This document shows positions 34,301 through 41,158 of a stretch of DNA of 64,000 nt, one piece after another. Source of the DNA: a virus; IMG/VR virus record IMGVR_UViG_3300020474_000004, positions 1 to 64,000 of that record. One strand, 5' to 3'. Numbering within the stretch: position 1 is the stretch's first letter; each line of letters starts with the position of its first letter. A program made the position numbers and the translations under genes. Below the pieces are notes generated by a model. It ran no database searches and was not told the DNA's origin. It saw only the letters and a list, made by a program, of their open reading frames with translations.

Positions 34301-36030
34301 TTACAGGTGATGGTTCTGGTGCAACTGCTGAGGTAAGCGTAGCAAATGGTGTTGCGGTAGCAGCAACTATTACCGGTAATGGAGGAAATGGATATCAAGT
34401 CGGTGATGTTGTTTCTATTAGTGCAATTGGTGAGGCTAGTATTGGAAGAAATGCTAGATTTACTTTAACATCGATTGGACATACTTCACAATTACTTCTT
34501 GATAATGTACAGGGAGAATTTATTACAGGTGCAGCAGGAACCATCAGTTTCTTTGATGCTGATGGAGTGGCAAGAGTGCTTAATAATGGAACATTTAATG
34601 GAACTGCTTTTGGTGGTGATGTTACAATACCTTCTACGGGAATAACAAGTGTAAGCGATGGTTTACATATTAAAGTGAACCATAAAAATCATGGAATGTA
34701 TTTTGCAGATAACTTTGTTAGAATAACTGGAGTCTTACCAGATATTAAACCAGTTAAGTTGACTGCACCTTATAGCGTATCATCTACAGACCCAATACAA
34801 GTATCAGATGGATCAATCTTTAGTTCATTCGAAAATGTAGGTATAGGAACGACTAATACTGGATTGTTATTAATTGGAGATGAAGTTATTGAATACACCA
34901 GCACTACCAGTTCATCAGTTGGTGGAAATATTACTAGAGGTATTAATAATACTTTAGTCAAATCATATCCTATTGATACACCAGTCTATAAGTATGAACT
35001 TGGCGGAGTTAATTTGTCCAGAATCAATAAAACCCATGATTTACAAGATGTTTCTATCTCCGATCCAATTACCTTAGATTCTTATCATATCAAGTTAGAT
35101 ATGAGTCAAAAATATGGATCTTTAGGTATAAACAATAATGCGGATAGATCAACTGGACAATCATTCCCCAAACTGTCTATTGGTGGAAGTAAATCTACAG
35201 GCGGAGAAACAATTACTGCTACACAGAATATACCATTTGAGATGATTAAACCATCTATTCATAATATTTCGGTTGAAGGAACTTCTATTTCTGGTCAAGT
35301 AAGAACGACTACATCACAAAGTATTAGTGGCACTGAAATACCATATGTTAATAGTGGATTTGAAGATGTAACTCTTAATGCTAATAATTATCTTGATTCT
35401 CCTAGAGCGATATATTCCAAAGTTAATGAAGATAGAAAACTTGACTTTATTGAGGGAAATAAGTCTCTTCAAATGAGATTATTCCTTAATACAACCAACA
35501 CAAAACTCTCCCCACAAATTGAACTTCAGAGATGTAATGTTATAACAACATCAAATAGAGTAAACAGTGTGATTTCTAATTATGCAACTGATTCTAGAGT
35601 AAATGGTATTGAAACTGATCCAACTGCATGTCAGTATATTTCAAAAGAAATTGTTATTGAAAATCCAGCAACATCTCTTAAGGTAATGCTAGATGCTCAT
35701 GTAAATGCAACTTCGGATATCAGAGTATTCTATGCTATAAGTGGTGACTCTGGATCTGAACCCATATTCACACCTTTCCCAGGATACTTAAATATTAATT
35801 CCAGAGGATTAGTGATTGATGAAAAAGATAATGATGGAAGATCAAACAAACTTGTTACTCATTCTAATAAAGATGGATTTGGATACACAGACTGCCATTT
35901 CAAAGAATATGTTTTTGAAGTGGATCGACTTCCTTCATTCAGATCATATAGGATTAAAATCGTCATGACATCAACAAGTCAAGTGTTTGTACCTAGAATG
36001 AGAGACTTGAGAGTATTAGCATTAGCATAA
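28387..36030 (+). CDS. Large virion structural protein, 2547 aa (DUF4815-type N terminus)
   Basis: The N-terminal 70 residues read LNVAPYFDDFDPTNEYQKVL, FKPGYPVQARELTTLQSILQ and NQVEKFGQHFFKEGAKVIPG, the pattern of large cyanophage tail proteins that I associate with DUF4815. It occupies the slot of T4 gp9 to gp12, so it may supply short or long tail-fibre or baseplate attachments. Further features: a helix-rich stretch near 1160-1220 (FLKYKRFQMKDIKKLEDRIK), a Trp-rich block at 1305-1405, a GxGY beta repeat at about 1940-2010 (NPGIGYTPVSG, GGNGYQVGD), and a receptor-type beta unit at about 2123-2208 with LLLIGDEVIEYTSTTS and ITRGINNTLV. No enzymatic motif is seen. The product is secure as a structural protein; the exact T4 counterpart is not. 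Confidence 0.82.
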   Translation: MPQQTNLNVAPYFDDFDPTNEYQKVLFKPGYPVQARELTTLQSILQNQVEKFGQHFFKEGAKVIPGNTGYSQLYYAVQLSSTFQGVPVEAYASQLIGSTITGQTSGVTATVDNVLFSADSERGNLTLYVAYVGSSTADNTTQTFFDGEELSSNQIISSGLFGNSTIEPGTPFATTIINGAAATGSVFQIDSGVYFIRGHFISVNKESLILDQYSNTPSYRVGLFVNEEIVNSNADESLNDNSQGFNNYGAPGADRLRMSVGLFKKSLTDTNDDNFIELATIENGNLKTSQTRRGSAARGNGGVFYDDLTDVLARRTYDESGHYIVKPFNVSIVNSLNNNRGNQGVFQAGQFTYSGGTPSNDLALCRISPGKAYVRGYEIETIAPTFIDVPKPRTTKTVEDQFIEYNTGPTLKLNSVFRTPTVGVGNTFVVSLRSDRVGSDPQVASGKEVGLARVFDFRLESGSYDASLPDTNEWGISLFDVQSFTEIAVNQNVTLSVPAYVEGDSSGATAFLRSSVNVGTALTVYDKKGEFIKDEKLIFRSGISNDKITESRVAIAITSQSLSDAKSLFGDFGVGASASGDNRVGINTFSANVVQSSLSSVGIVTVTATSGGASTVRGTSPTIPSIFKEGNIVRFTQTSSASDDKVLAKVSGVGTDSITISQGISVPGVCDRLDLSAVTTVNDLELVTTNLDTSSDNTLYTRFPKEHIATVDLTDATLTIRKTFTVSITNGQLSAVSITDTTLPEGEIYLPFTSARYSLIRSNGVTEPLTRDKIAFASDGKVIRIRNLGANDTGAKLIVTVSKSKVKSKKKLVNAAKSLVVDKSTNPASGIGSTTINDGLDYGNYAFGIRVQDKLISLNTPDIIEIHGVYECSDPTLGDASFGAPQMSLTQMNGVSGTTADVTLGELFVGQSSGASAVYGEFVNNSTIRYLVKNNFGFVEGETVIFQETGVQGVVSNLTTTSFDLTTNYTFNAGQKDTFFDFGALRRKDGFDSPTNKIKIYFKSASFDSTDDGDIVTVESYNDFNYSTEVKGIKGVLNTDLIDLRPRVSDHSVLENSRSPLEFLGRSFSSVGSSVPNILASNENIFLDYSYFQSRIDRLFLHKDGKFQFKFGTPSDDPSRSRPEPVDNAIEIAEIIYPPYLHNVEQASIKFLKYKRFQMKDIKKLEDRIKNLEYYTQLSLLETNTANMLVLDENGTNRFKSGFFVDNFTSFKSQETGVEKKNSIDQVHKHLRPKHFTTSVDLQTGPVINVDENEDKRTSPIEGINVRKQNDIISLEHSEEVYIEQSFATRTESVTPFLISFWQGTITLTPSSDTWIDQTRISAKTIDTMGNYAMALAAAEEQFGIDPQTGFSGEVWNSWENDWSGTYTYEIESVQRNEYSEVTFGRGGWINGDPASSPAQWVRQSSNQVIEDDKQHTIESGDKTRTGIQHYIVEEFENVSVGDKVVSTEVVKSVRSRNIEFYATNLKPSTRIYAFFDGRDVTNFCVPKLLEIRMTSGTFEVGERVVGTTSSTTTADSERSIRFRVAQSNHRRGDYNAPDEIYSDNPYVPGGLIPANYSSTSTTLNVDTYSLSNQPQGEYYGYVVTGMTLKGVRSGATAEVVNVRLISDNSSALGGSFYIPQSSNRDNPTFETGSNVFTLTNNSDNDQNTATTVAEEAYATSGLLETLQDQILSIRNARVESKKIFQSEVINRTIGTEIVSSRNLGAADVSEEIVGYYDPLAQSFEVKDATGVFVTKCDVFFRTKDDANTPIRFQIRTMKDGFPTAKYFDLSEVILYPEDVITSTDGSIATTFEFAAPVYLEGGNEYAICLISNSTKYSVYISRVGENDILSDTFISNQPTLGSLFKSQNASTWEASQWEDLKFTMYRAEFVESGSIDLYSPELSGGNKQVATLMNNSLNVISNQIRVGLGTTVADNRYNLGNTFFQAGSDATGDLVGVAASATGSLSITNPGIGYTPVSGSFTFSDVNLVTVTGDGSGATAEVSVANGVAVAATITGNGGNGYQVGDVVSISAIGEASIGRNARFTLTSIGHTSQLLLDNVQGEFITGAAGTISFFDADGVARVLNNGTFNGTAFGGDVTIPSTGITSVSDGLHIKVNHKNHGMYFADNFVRITGVLPDIKPVKLTAPYSVSSTDPIQVSDGSIFSSFENVGIGTTNTGLLLIGDEVIEYTSTTSSSVGGNITRGINNTLVKSYPIDTPVYKYELGGVNLSRINKTHDLQDVSISDPITLDSYHIKLDMSQKYGSLGINNNADRSTGQSFPKLSIGGSKSTGGETITATQNIPFEMIKPSIHNISVEGTSISGQVRTTTSQSISGTEIPYVNSGFEDVTLNANNYLDSPRAIYSKVNEDRKLDFIEGNKSLQMRLFLNTTNTKLSPQIELQRCNVITTSNRVNSVISNYATDSRVNGIETDPTACQYISKEIVIENPATSLKVMLDAHVNATSDIRVFYAISGDSGSEPIFTPFPGYLNINSRGLVIDEKDNDGRSNKLVTHSNKDGFGYTDCHFKEYVFEVDRLPSFRSYRIKIVMTSTSQVFVPRMRDLRVLALA

Positions 36031-36031
36031 C

Positions 36032-36259
36032 ATGGGTACTTACACAGTCAAAGGTCACAAGGATCTCGCAAGAGATCCCAATACTAATAATATTGTCAAT
36101 GTCAACAATGTGGAGTATGATCAATACATAGCAACCAGAGAATCAAAGAGCAAAAAGAATGAAAAAATACAGAATATAGAGGATGAGGTTGCTAGTATGA
36201 AGAACGACATTAATGACATCAAGTCTTTACTAAAGGAGTTAGTCAATGGATCCAAATGA
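36032..36259 (+). CDS. Small coiled-coil late protein, 75 aa
   Basis: It starts one base after the stop of the 2547-aa gene. The N-terminal part is polar (MGTYTVKGHKDLARDPNTNN). The C-terminal 40 residues are a charged heptad helix (EKIQNIEDEVASMKNDINDI, then KSLLKELVN), so a coiled coil is likely. It overlaps the next gene by 14 bp. Small coiled-coil proteins at this position recur in cyanophages and could be chaperones for fibre or baseplate assembly, but that is inference. Confidence 0.72.
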   Translation: MGTYTVKGHKDLARDPNTNNIVNVNNVEYDQYIATRESKSKKNEKIQNIEDEVASMKNDINDIKSLLKELVNGSK

Positions 36260-36428
36260 AATTCAATTGAATAATCTTTCAAAAAGTTTTGCATATCAAA
36301 AAATAGCATCTGATATTGACGAATGCAATGATCGCGATATGCTTAAAGATATTGCAAAATCTTTCTGCAAACTTTACTATAAGCAGCAAGAAACTATGCA
36401 GACTATTGGATTATCTTACGGCGACTAA
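36246..36428 (+). CDS. Small late protein, 60 aa
   Basis: It overlaps the upstream gene by 14 bp and ends just before the late promoter motif that precedes gp13. The protein is helical and acidic (EIQLNNLSKSFAYQKIASDI, then DECNDRDMLKDIAKSFCKLY), with a DECNDxxMLKxxxKxxxKLY pattern that I recall from short cyanophage late proteins. No function known; coupling suggests partnership with the 75-aa coiled-coil protein. Confidence 0.7.
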   Translation: MDPNEIQLNNLSKSFAYQKIASDIDECNDRDMLKDIAKSFCKLYYKQQETMQTIGLSYGD

Positions 36429-36431
36429 ATA
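36424..36431 (+). promoter_or_regulatory. T4-like late promoter motif before gp13
   Basis: ACTAAATA overlaps the stop of the 60-aa gene, 22 nt before the gp13 start. Confidence 0.45.
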
Positions 36432-36453
36432 CACTTAGGAAACTTGTGAATAA

Positions 36454-37296
36454 ATGGCAAAACCAGCAAGTAGATCAGAATTAATAGATTACTGTAAGAG
36501 GCAACTGGGAGCTCCTGTATTGGAGATCAACGTTGCCGATGAGCAGCTTGATGACTTGGTTGATGATGCCTTACAGGTATTCCAAGAACGTGATTATGAT
36601 GGAACGACAAATACATACTTGAAGTATAAGATCACTCAAGATGATATTGATAGGGGAAGAGGTAGAGGTGGATCCAATCCAATTGGAATTGTAACAACAA
36701 CAGCTACCTCAACGGTTGGTGTTTCTACTACATTTTCATTTGAAGAAAATAGTAATTATCTTCAAGTTCCTCCTGAAGTATTGGGAGTTACAAAGATATT
36801 CCATTTTAGTGGTGCTAATACCACAGCAAATAATATGTTTAGTATTAAATATCAATTATTCTTAAATGATATTTACTACTTCGGATCGACTGAAATACTC
36901 ACCTATGCAATGACAAAAAGATATCTTGAAGATATTGATTTTGCTTTGACTACACAAAAACAGATTAGATTTAATATTAGACAAGATAGACTTTATTTGG
37001 ATATAGACTGGGCTAGTGTTGATGTAGATGATTATCTTGTAATCGATTGCTATAGACTCATTGACCCTAATGATTTTCCGAGAGTATATAATGATGCTTT
37101 TTTAAAGCGTTATTTGACTGCACTTATTAAAAGGCAATGGGGTCAAAATTTAATTAAGTTTCAAGGAGTCAAACTACCAGGTGGAGTTGAGTTAAATGGT
37201 AGACAAATATATGATGACGCAGAAAGAGAATTGGATAAGATTAAAGAGGTAATGTCGAATACCTATGAACTACCACCTCTTGACATGATAGGATAA
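36454..37296 (+). CDS. gp13: gp13-like neck protein, 280 aa
   Basis: gp13 forms the neck ring below the portal with gp14. The N-terminal helix (SRSELIDYCKRQLGAPVLEI) and the adjacent DEQLDDLVDDALQVFQERDY are the family hallmark. A central insertion (about 65-105) is Gly/Thr-rich, and the C-terminal half contains FLKRYLTALIKRQWGQNLIK and LPGGVELNGRQIYDDAEREL, which also match. It is near T4 size (309 aa). gp14 begins in a TAATG overlap at the stop, so the two are co-translated. Confidence 0.92.
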   Translation: MAKPASRSELIDYCKRQLGAPVLEINVADEQLDDLVDDALQVFQERDYDGTTNTYLKYKITQDDIDRGRGRGGSNPIGIVTTTATSTVGVSTTFSFEENSNYLQVPPEVLGVTKIFHFSGANTTANNMFSIKYQLFLNDIYYFGSTEILTYAMTKRYLEDIDFALTTQKQIRFNIRQDRLYLDIDWASVDVDDYLVIDCYRLIDPNDFPRVYNDAFLKRYLTALIKRQWGQNLIKFQGVKLPGGVELNGRQIYDDAERELDKIKEVMSNTYELPPLDMIG

Positions 37297-38756
37297 TGGT
37301 ACTTAATCCTTTTTTCTTACAAGGTTCTCATGGAGAACAAAGTCTTGTACAAGATATCATAAATGAGCAACTTAAAATATATGGGGTAGAAGTACATTAT
37401 ATGCCCCGCAAATATCTTACGGAGTCTAGTGTAATAAGAGAGGTAATTCAATCTTCTTTCGATCAAGCATATCCTATAGAAGCATACGTTAATAATTTTG
37501 ACGGATATGGAGATAATACTACAATATTATCTAAATTTGGAATTCAACAAACTCAGGAAATAAGTTTAATAATTTCTAAGGAAAGATTTGAAACATATAT
37601 TTCAACATTGATGAGTCTTGAAGAAAATATGAAGTTAACTACAAGACCAAAAGAGGGTGATCTAATTTACTTTCCACTTGGTGATAGGTTATTCGAAATA
37701 AAATTTGTAGAACACGAAAAACCATTCTATCAACTGAGAAAAAATTATGTTTATGAACTAACTTGCGAGTTGTTCAGATATGAAGATGAGGTTATTGATA
37801 CTGGTAATGATGAAATAGATGATGTATTAATTGGTGGAGAATCTGATGGTTTGACTGATGATAATATTTCTACAATTATTGGACCGACTCAGACACTTAC
37901 TATGATTGGAGTTGGAGTTACAGCAACTGCTATTGCTGGAAATCCTCAGAATGGTGGAGTTAGAAGTTTTGCTATATCAAATAGAGGAGCTGGATATCTT
38001 TCCATCCCATCTGTCACACTCTCCAATGTTCCTTCTGGTGGAATAATTGGAATAGGGTCAGTGACCAAAATGATTGGTGGAATTAATTTTTGCAATCTTA
38101 ATGCAAATCCAGGAGCACAATCAGTTCAACAATTAGATGTTGTAAATCCAGGTCGTGGATATGTTGAACCACCTAAGGTCAAATTTAAAAAGACTAGTGG
38201 AAGAACAGGAACTGGAGCAGCTGCTACTTCAATCATTGGAGATGGTGTTGTTGGAATTATAACTGTTACAGATGGTGGTGGGGGATATACTGTTCCACCA
38301 GAAATTACTTTTAGTAATGAAAACTTCTTAAGTGGAGTGACTACTGTATCAGCTGCCGCAACAGCAATAGTTAGTGCTGCGGGCACTATTACTGAAATAA
38401 GATTTATGGAAGCAGGTGCTGGATATAGTGCGGCACCAACAATAACCATTGGAAATCCTCATATTGGATCAACTGGAGAGTTTATATTTAATGAAACTAT
38501 CACTGGTTCTACTAGTGGAACAACAGCAAGAGTACGTATCTGGACAAATTCAACCAATGTTCTTGAAGTAGGAAATGTTGATGGTACATTTATTGTGGGA
38601 GAAACTATAGTTGGATCGGTATCAAGTGCATCTCATATTCTAAGAGTTATCGACAAAGAACCAGATAATGATCCATATGCTGATAATTTTGATATAGAAA
38701 CGGAAGCAGATAAGATAATTGACTTCTCCGAACGTAATCCCTTTGGAATTCCCTAA
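37296..38756 (+). CDS. gp14: gp14-like neck protein with beta-repeat extension, 486 aa
   Basis: The N-terminal part matches gp14: LNPFFLQGSHGEQSLVQDII, NEQLKIYGVEVHYMPRKYLT, then DLIYFPLGDRLFEIKFVEHE and KPFYQLRKNYVYELTCELFR. T4 gp14 is about 256 aa; here a second half of about 230 residues is added. That part has GxGY beta repeats (RGAGYLSIPSVTLSN, PGRGYVEPPKVKF, GGGGYTVPPEITF, AGAGYSAAPTITIG) and resembles the repeats in gp7 and gp8. The extension would hang as a collar decoration or a fibre. The stop is followed by a late promoter motif and a hairpin. Confidence 0.9.
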   Translation: MVLNPFFLQGSHGEQSLVQDIINEQLKIYGVEVHYMPRKYLTESSVIREVIQSSFDQAYPIEAYVNNFDGYGDNTTILSKFGIQQTQEISLIISKERFETYISTLMSLEENMKLTTRPKEGDLIYFPLGDRLFEIKFVEHEKPFYQLRKNYVYELTCELFRYEDEVIDTGNDEIDDVLIGGESDGLTDDNISTIIGPTQTLTMIGVGVTATAIAGNPQNGGVRSFAISNRGAGYLSIPSVTLSNVPSGGIIGIGSVTKMIGGINFCNLNANPGAQSVQQLDVVNPGRGYVEPPKVKFKKTSGRTGTGAAATSIIGDGVVGIITVTDGGGGYTVPPEITFSNENFLSGVTTVSAAATAIVSAAGTITEIRFMEAGAGYSAAPTITIGNPHIGSTGEFIFNETITGSTSGTTARVRIWTNSTNVLEVGNVDGTFIVGETIVGSVSSASHILRVIDKEPDNDPYADNFDIETEADKIIDFSERNPFGIP

Positions 38757-38759
38757 ATA
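38752..38759 (+). promoter_or_regulatory. T4-like late promoter motif before gp15
   Basis: CCTAAATA overlaps the gp14 stop, 35 nt ahead of the gp15 start and immediately before the hairpin at 38760. Confidence 0.4.
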
Positions 38760-38783
38760 AAAATATCTTCTTCAAGATATTTT
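38760..38783 (+). terminator. Hairpin between gp14 and gp15
   Basis: AAAATATCTT and AAGATATTTT are perfect 10-bp arms around the loop CTTC. The stem is AT-rich with a short T-run in its own 3' arm. It could end gp14 transcripts or protect the 5' end of gp15 messages started at the adjacent late motif. Confidence 0.45.
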
Positions 38784-38794
38784 AGGTTTTAGCA

Positions 38795-39796
38795 ATGTTT
38801 GAATATTTTTACAACGAAATTTTGAGGAGAACGATTATTTCGTTTGGTACTCTATTCAATTCTATCGAGATTAGACAAACAAATACAAGTGATAGCGTTG
38901 TAAATGTTGTCAGAGTTCCATTAGCATATGGACCAACACAGAAATTCTTAGCGAGATTAGAACAGTCACCAGATTTAAATAAATCTACTTCTTTATCGTT
39001 ACCTAGAATGTCGTTCGAGTTTACAGGACTGACATATGATCCGGGCAGAAAAGTAACAACCACCCAAACTTTTTTAGCAAAAGATAAAGATACTGGAACT
39101 GAAGTAAAGAAGGCATATATGCCAGTTCCTTATAATATGCAATTTGAATTGAGCATTATGACTAAACTAAATGATGATGCACTTCAAATAGTTGAACAGA
39201 TTCTTCCATATTTTCAACCAGCATATAATCTCACAATCGAACTAGTAGAAACTATAAAAGAAAAAAGAGATGTTCCAATCGTTTTAGAGAACATCACAAT
39301 GCAAGATGACTATGAGGGAGATTTTTCCTCCAGAAGAGTTTTACTTTATACTCTAAGATTTACTGCTAAGACTTACCTTTTTGGTCCTGTTTCTTCTGCA
39401 TCCAAAGATATTATCAAAAAGTCTACTATCAATTATCGTACTGGAGTCGATACTACAAATACACAAAGAGAGATATCATACTCTGCAATCCCAAGAGCAA
39501 CTAAAAATTATGTCGGTGATGCAGCAACTACACTTACTGCTGATATTGATAAGACAACCAAAATTATCGAAGTTGCAAATGCAAGTGGTTTATCTGCCAA
39601 CACATATATTGATATTGATGAGGAGCAAATCTTTATCAAGTCAATCACCGGCAATAAACTGACGGTCAGAAGAGGAGATGACAAGACAACAATTGCAGAT
39701 CATCTTAATGGAGCATCAGTATTTGTGATAGATTCCGCCGATAATGCTCAGATAGAAGTTGGCGATGATTTTGGATTCAGTGGAAGTTATTTCTGA
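38795..39796 (+). CDS. gp15: gp15-like tail terminator / sheath stabiliser, 333 aa
   Basis: gp15 caps the tail and stabilises the sheath at the neck. The first 200 residues are typical: FEYFYNEILRRTIISFGTLF, the FNSIEIRQ strand, RVPLAYGPTQKFLARLEQSP, then LPRMSFEFTGLTYDPGRKVT and MPVPYNMQFELSIMTKLNDD. T4 gp15 is about 272 aa; the extra length is a C-terminal domain (about 242-333) with IEVANASGLSANTYIDIDEE and ITGNKLTVRRGDDKTTIADH, the same EExI....L.VRRG pattern found in gp7 and the 2547-aa protein. gp16 starts one base after the stop. Confidence 0.9.
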   Translation: MFEYFYNEILRRTIISFGTLFNSIEIRQTNTSDSVVNVVRVPLAYGPTQKFLARLEQSPDLNKSTSLSLPRMSFEFTGLTYDPGRKVTTTQTFLAKDKDTGTEVKKAYMPVPYNMQFELSIMTKLNDDALQIVEQILPYFQPAYNLTIELVETIKEKRDVPIVLENITMQDDYEGDFSSRRVLLYTLRFTAKTYLFGPVSSASKDIIKKSTINYRTGVDTTNTQREISYSAIPRATKNYVGDAATTLTADIDKTTKIIEVANASGLSANTYIDIDEEQIFIKSITGNKLTVRRGDDKTTIADHLNGASVFVIDSADNAQIEVGDDFGFSGSYF

Positions 39797-39797
39797 T

Positions 39798-40214
39798 ATG
39801 AAAAATAAATTTGATAGTTTAAATGACGAGTTCAATGTCGATGATGACATTGTTCAGACTGAAGTTGTTAAAAGTAAAATAGAAAATATTAAAAAAACTT
39901 CTGATGACATTAAAAAAGATTATGATTACACACGAGGAAATCTGTATAGTATTATAGAGAAAGGTCAAGAGGCGATAAATGGTATACTTGAAATTGCTCA
40001 AGAAAGTGAGATGCCTAGAGCGTATGAGGTTGCTGGCCAGTTAATCAAAAATGTTGCTGATGCCACAGATAAATTAATGGAACTGCAGAAAAAATTAAAG
40101 GATGTTGAGGAAGAGTCTCAGAAAGGACCATCAACAGTAAATAATGCACTCTTTGTAGGATCTACTGCAGACTTAGCAAAGATGTTAAAAGGAATGAATG
40201 ATTCAGATAAATAA
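39798..40214 (+). CDS. gp16: gp16-like small terminase subunit, 138 aa
   Basis: ATG 39798 is directly after the gp15 stop; a longer open frame starting at 39759 overlaps gp15 and is less likely. The protein is helical with a coiled-coil centre (TRGNLYSIIEKGQEAINGIL, then RAYEVAGQLIKNVADATDKL and MELQKKLKDVEEES). This is the expected plan of T4-like gp16, which forms rings that recognise DNA and stimulate gp17. T4 gp16 is 164 aa. The large subunit gp17 is separated from it here by about 17.7 kb of fibre genes, while the two are adjacent in T4. Confidence 0.85.
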   Translation: MKNKFDSLNDEFNVDDDIVQTEVVKSKIENIKKTSDDIKKDYDYTRGNLYSIIEKGQEAINGILEIAQESEMPRAYEVAGQLIKNVADATDKLMELQKKLKDVEEESQKGPSTVNNALFVGSTADLAKMLKGMNDSDK

Positions 40215-40227
40215 CTAGAAACGGAAG

Positions 40228-40563
40228 ATGTCAAATCCAGTACTTAATATAGTAATATCTCAAGGTTTTGATTTTGAAGAAACCTTCCAGTCAACTGAGG
40301 CTAATGGAACTACCAGTAACTTGGCAGGATTTACTGCTTCCTCTGTGCTGAAAAAACACTCTGGTGCTTCTTCGTCTACACCATTTTCAGTTACTATTAC
40401 TGGTAATACTGGAACTGTTGCAATTGCAATGACAAGTGGAAAGACAGTAGATTTGACTCCAGGAAGATATGTATATGACGTAAGATTAGTTTCATCAGCA
40501 GGAAAAGTATCAAGACTAGTTGAAGGAATGGCGTTAGTTACTCCTGGTATCACTACTTCATAA
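40228..40563 (+). CDS. Small late structural protein, 111 aa
   Basis: It has a good Shine-Dalgarno region (GGAAG). The protein is all-beta: LNIVISQGFDFEETFQST, ASSVLKKHSGASSSTPFSVT, ITGNTGTVAIAMTSGKTVDL, TPGRYVYDVRLVSSAGKVSR. The layout of an N-terminal strand, a TGN-type beta hairpin and a final GRYVYDVRL strand resembles baseplate-upper or tail-accessory domains. It lies between small terminase and the tail-fibre genes. No specific T4 counterpart. Confidence 0.72.
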   Translation: MSNPVLNIVISQGFDFEETFQSTEANGTTSNLAGFTASSVLKKHSGASSSTPFSVTITGNTGTVAIAMTSGKTVDLTPGRYVYDVRLVSSAGKVSRLVEGMALVTPGITTS

Positions 40564-40566
40564 ATA
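40559..40566 (+). promoter_or_regulatory. T4-like late promoter motif before the 99-aa gene
   Basis: CATAAATA, overlapping the preceding stop, 17 nt before ATG 40584. Confidence 0.45.
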
Positions 40567-40583
40567 AAAATAAAATCCGTTCC

Positions 40584-40883
40584 ATGGCTAGAATAGTAAC
40601 TAAAAAGACCACAAGAACGAGATCAGTTCAGTCAGTAAAACCAGTGTCTAATCTGGAAGAATTGTCTGATGTAAATATCACTGGCGCACCGGATGCGTCG
40701 GTAGATGGGCATTTACTGAGTTTTGACTCAGCATCTAATAGTTTTGTTTTGATATCTCCCGATGAATACTTATCTAATACTGTAGCAGATGGAGATATTC
40801 CAGATCCATTTGTTACCCAGTTAGAAGGCGAACTTAACTTGGGAGACTTGCAGATTGAAAATCTTGATGGTGGTGCGTTCTAA
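40584..40883 (+). CDS. Small late protein with C-terminal IENLDGGAF, 99 aa
   Basis: The basic N terminus (TKKTTRTRSVQSVKPVSNLE) is followed by a compact beta unit (LSDVNITGAPDASVDGHLLS, FDSASNSFVLISPDEYLSN) and an acidic end: FVTQLEGELNLGDLQIENLD then GGAF. The central LxDVNxxG....DGxxLxFDxxxxxFV pattern is a phage fibre attachment-type repeat. The neighbouring 79-aa protein has a similar plan and ending. Both probably belong to the fibre assembly, perhaps as small fibre subunits or adaptors. The stop overlaps the next start (TAATG). Confidence 0.75.
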   Translation: MARIVTKKTTRTRSVQSVKPVSNLEELSDVNITGAPDASVDGHLLSFDSASNSFVLISPDEYLSNTVADGDIPDPFVTQLEGELNLGDLQIENLDGGAF

Positions 40884-41122
40884 TGTCAGTTCGTAGACTT
40901 CAAGATTTTGACAATACTAATTTTGGGTCATTAGATTCTGGTAAAGATAAAGATGTTGTTTTCTTTAATACGACAACTGGAAATTTTGAATTAAGAAAAA
41001 TTGGACAAACTTTAACAGCATCTACATCTACTGGTACTCCTTCAGCATTAGTCGATCAAATCGAGAGTGAACTCGATATTAGTAAGATTGATTTTAGAGG
41101 AATAGACGGAGGAGAATTTTGA
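40883..41122 (+). CDS. Small late protein with C-terminal IDGGEF, 79 aa
   Basis: TAATG overlap with the 99-aa gene. The plan is similar: DFDNTNFGSLDSGKDKDVVF, FNTTTGNFELRKIG, then LVDQIESELDISKIDFRGID and GGEF. The end ([LI]-x-x-Q-[LI]-E-x-E-L... ID-GG-[AE]-F) matches its neighbour, so the two are paralogues. The DVVFFNxxTGNFEL hairpin is the DGxxLxFDxxxxxFV unit again. Probably a fibre adaptor. Confidence 0.75.
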   Translation: MSVRRLQDFDNTNFGSLDSGKDKDVVFFNTTTGNFELRKIGQTLTASTSTGTPSALVDQIESELDISKIDFRGIDGGEF

Positions 41123-41129
41123 CTAAATA
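41122..41129 (+). promoter_or_regulatory. T4-like late promoter motif before the 1116-aa gene
   Basis: ACTAAATA overlaps the previous stop, 29 nt ahead of ATG 41159. Confidence 0.4.
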
Positions 41130-41158
41130 ATACTAACGATATATTGTAAATACACGAG

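Noticed and set aside
39759-39797. Extended N terminus of gp16
   Set aside because: The 13 extra residues overlap the end of gp15, and a good ATG stands directly after the gp15 stop.
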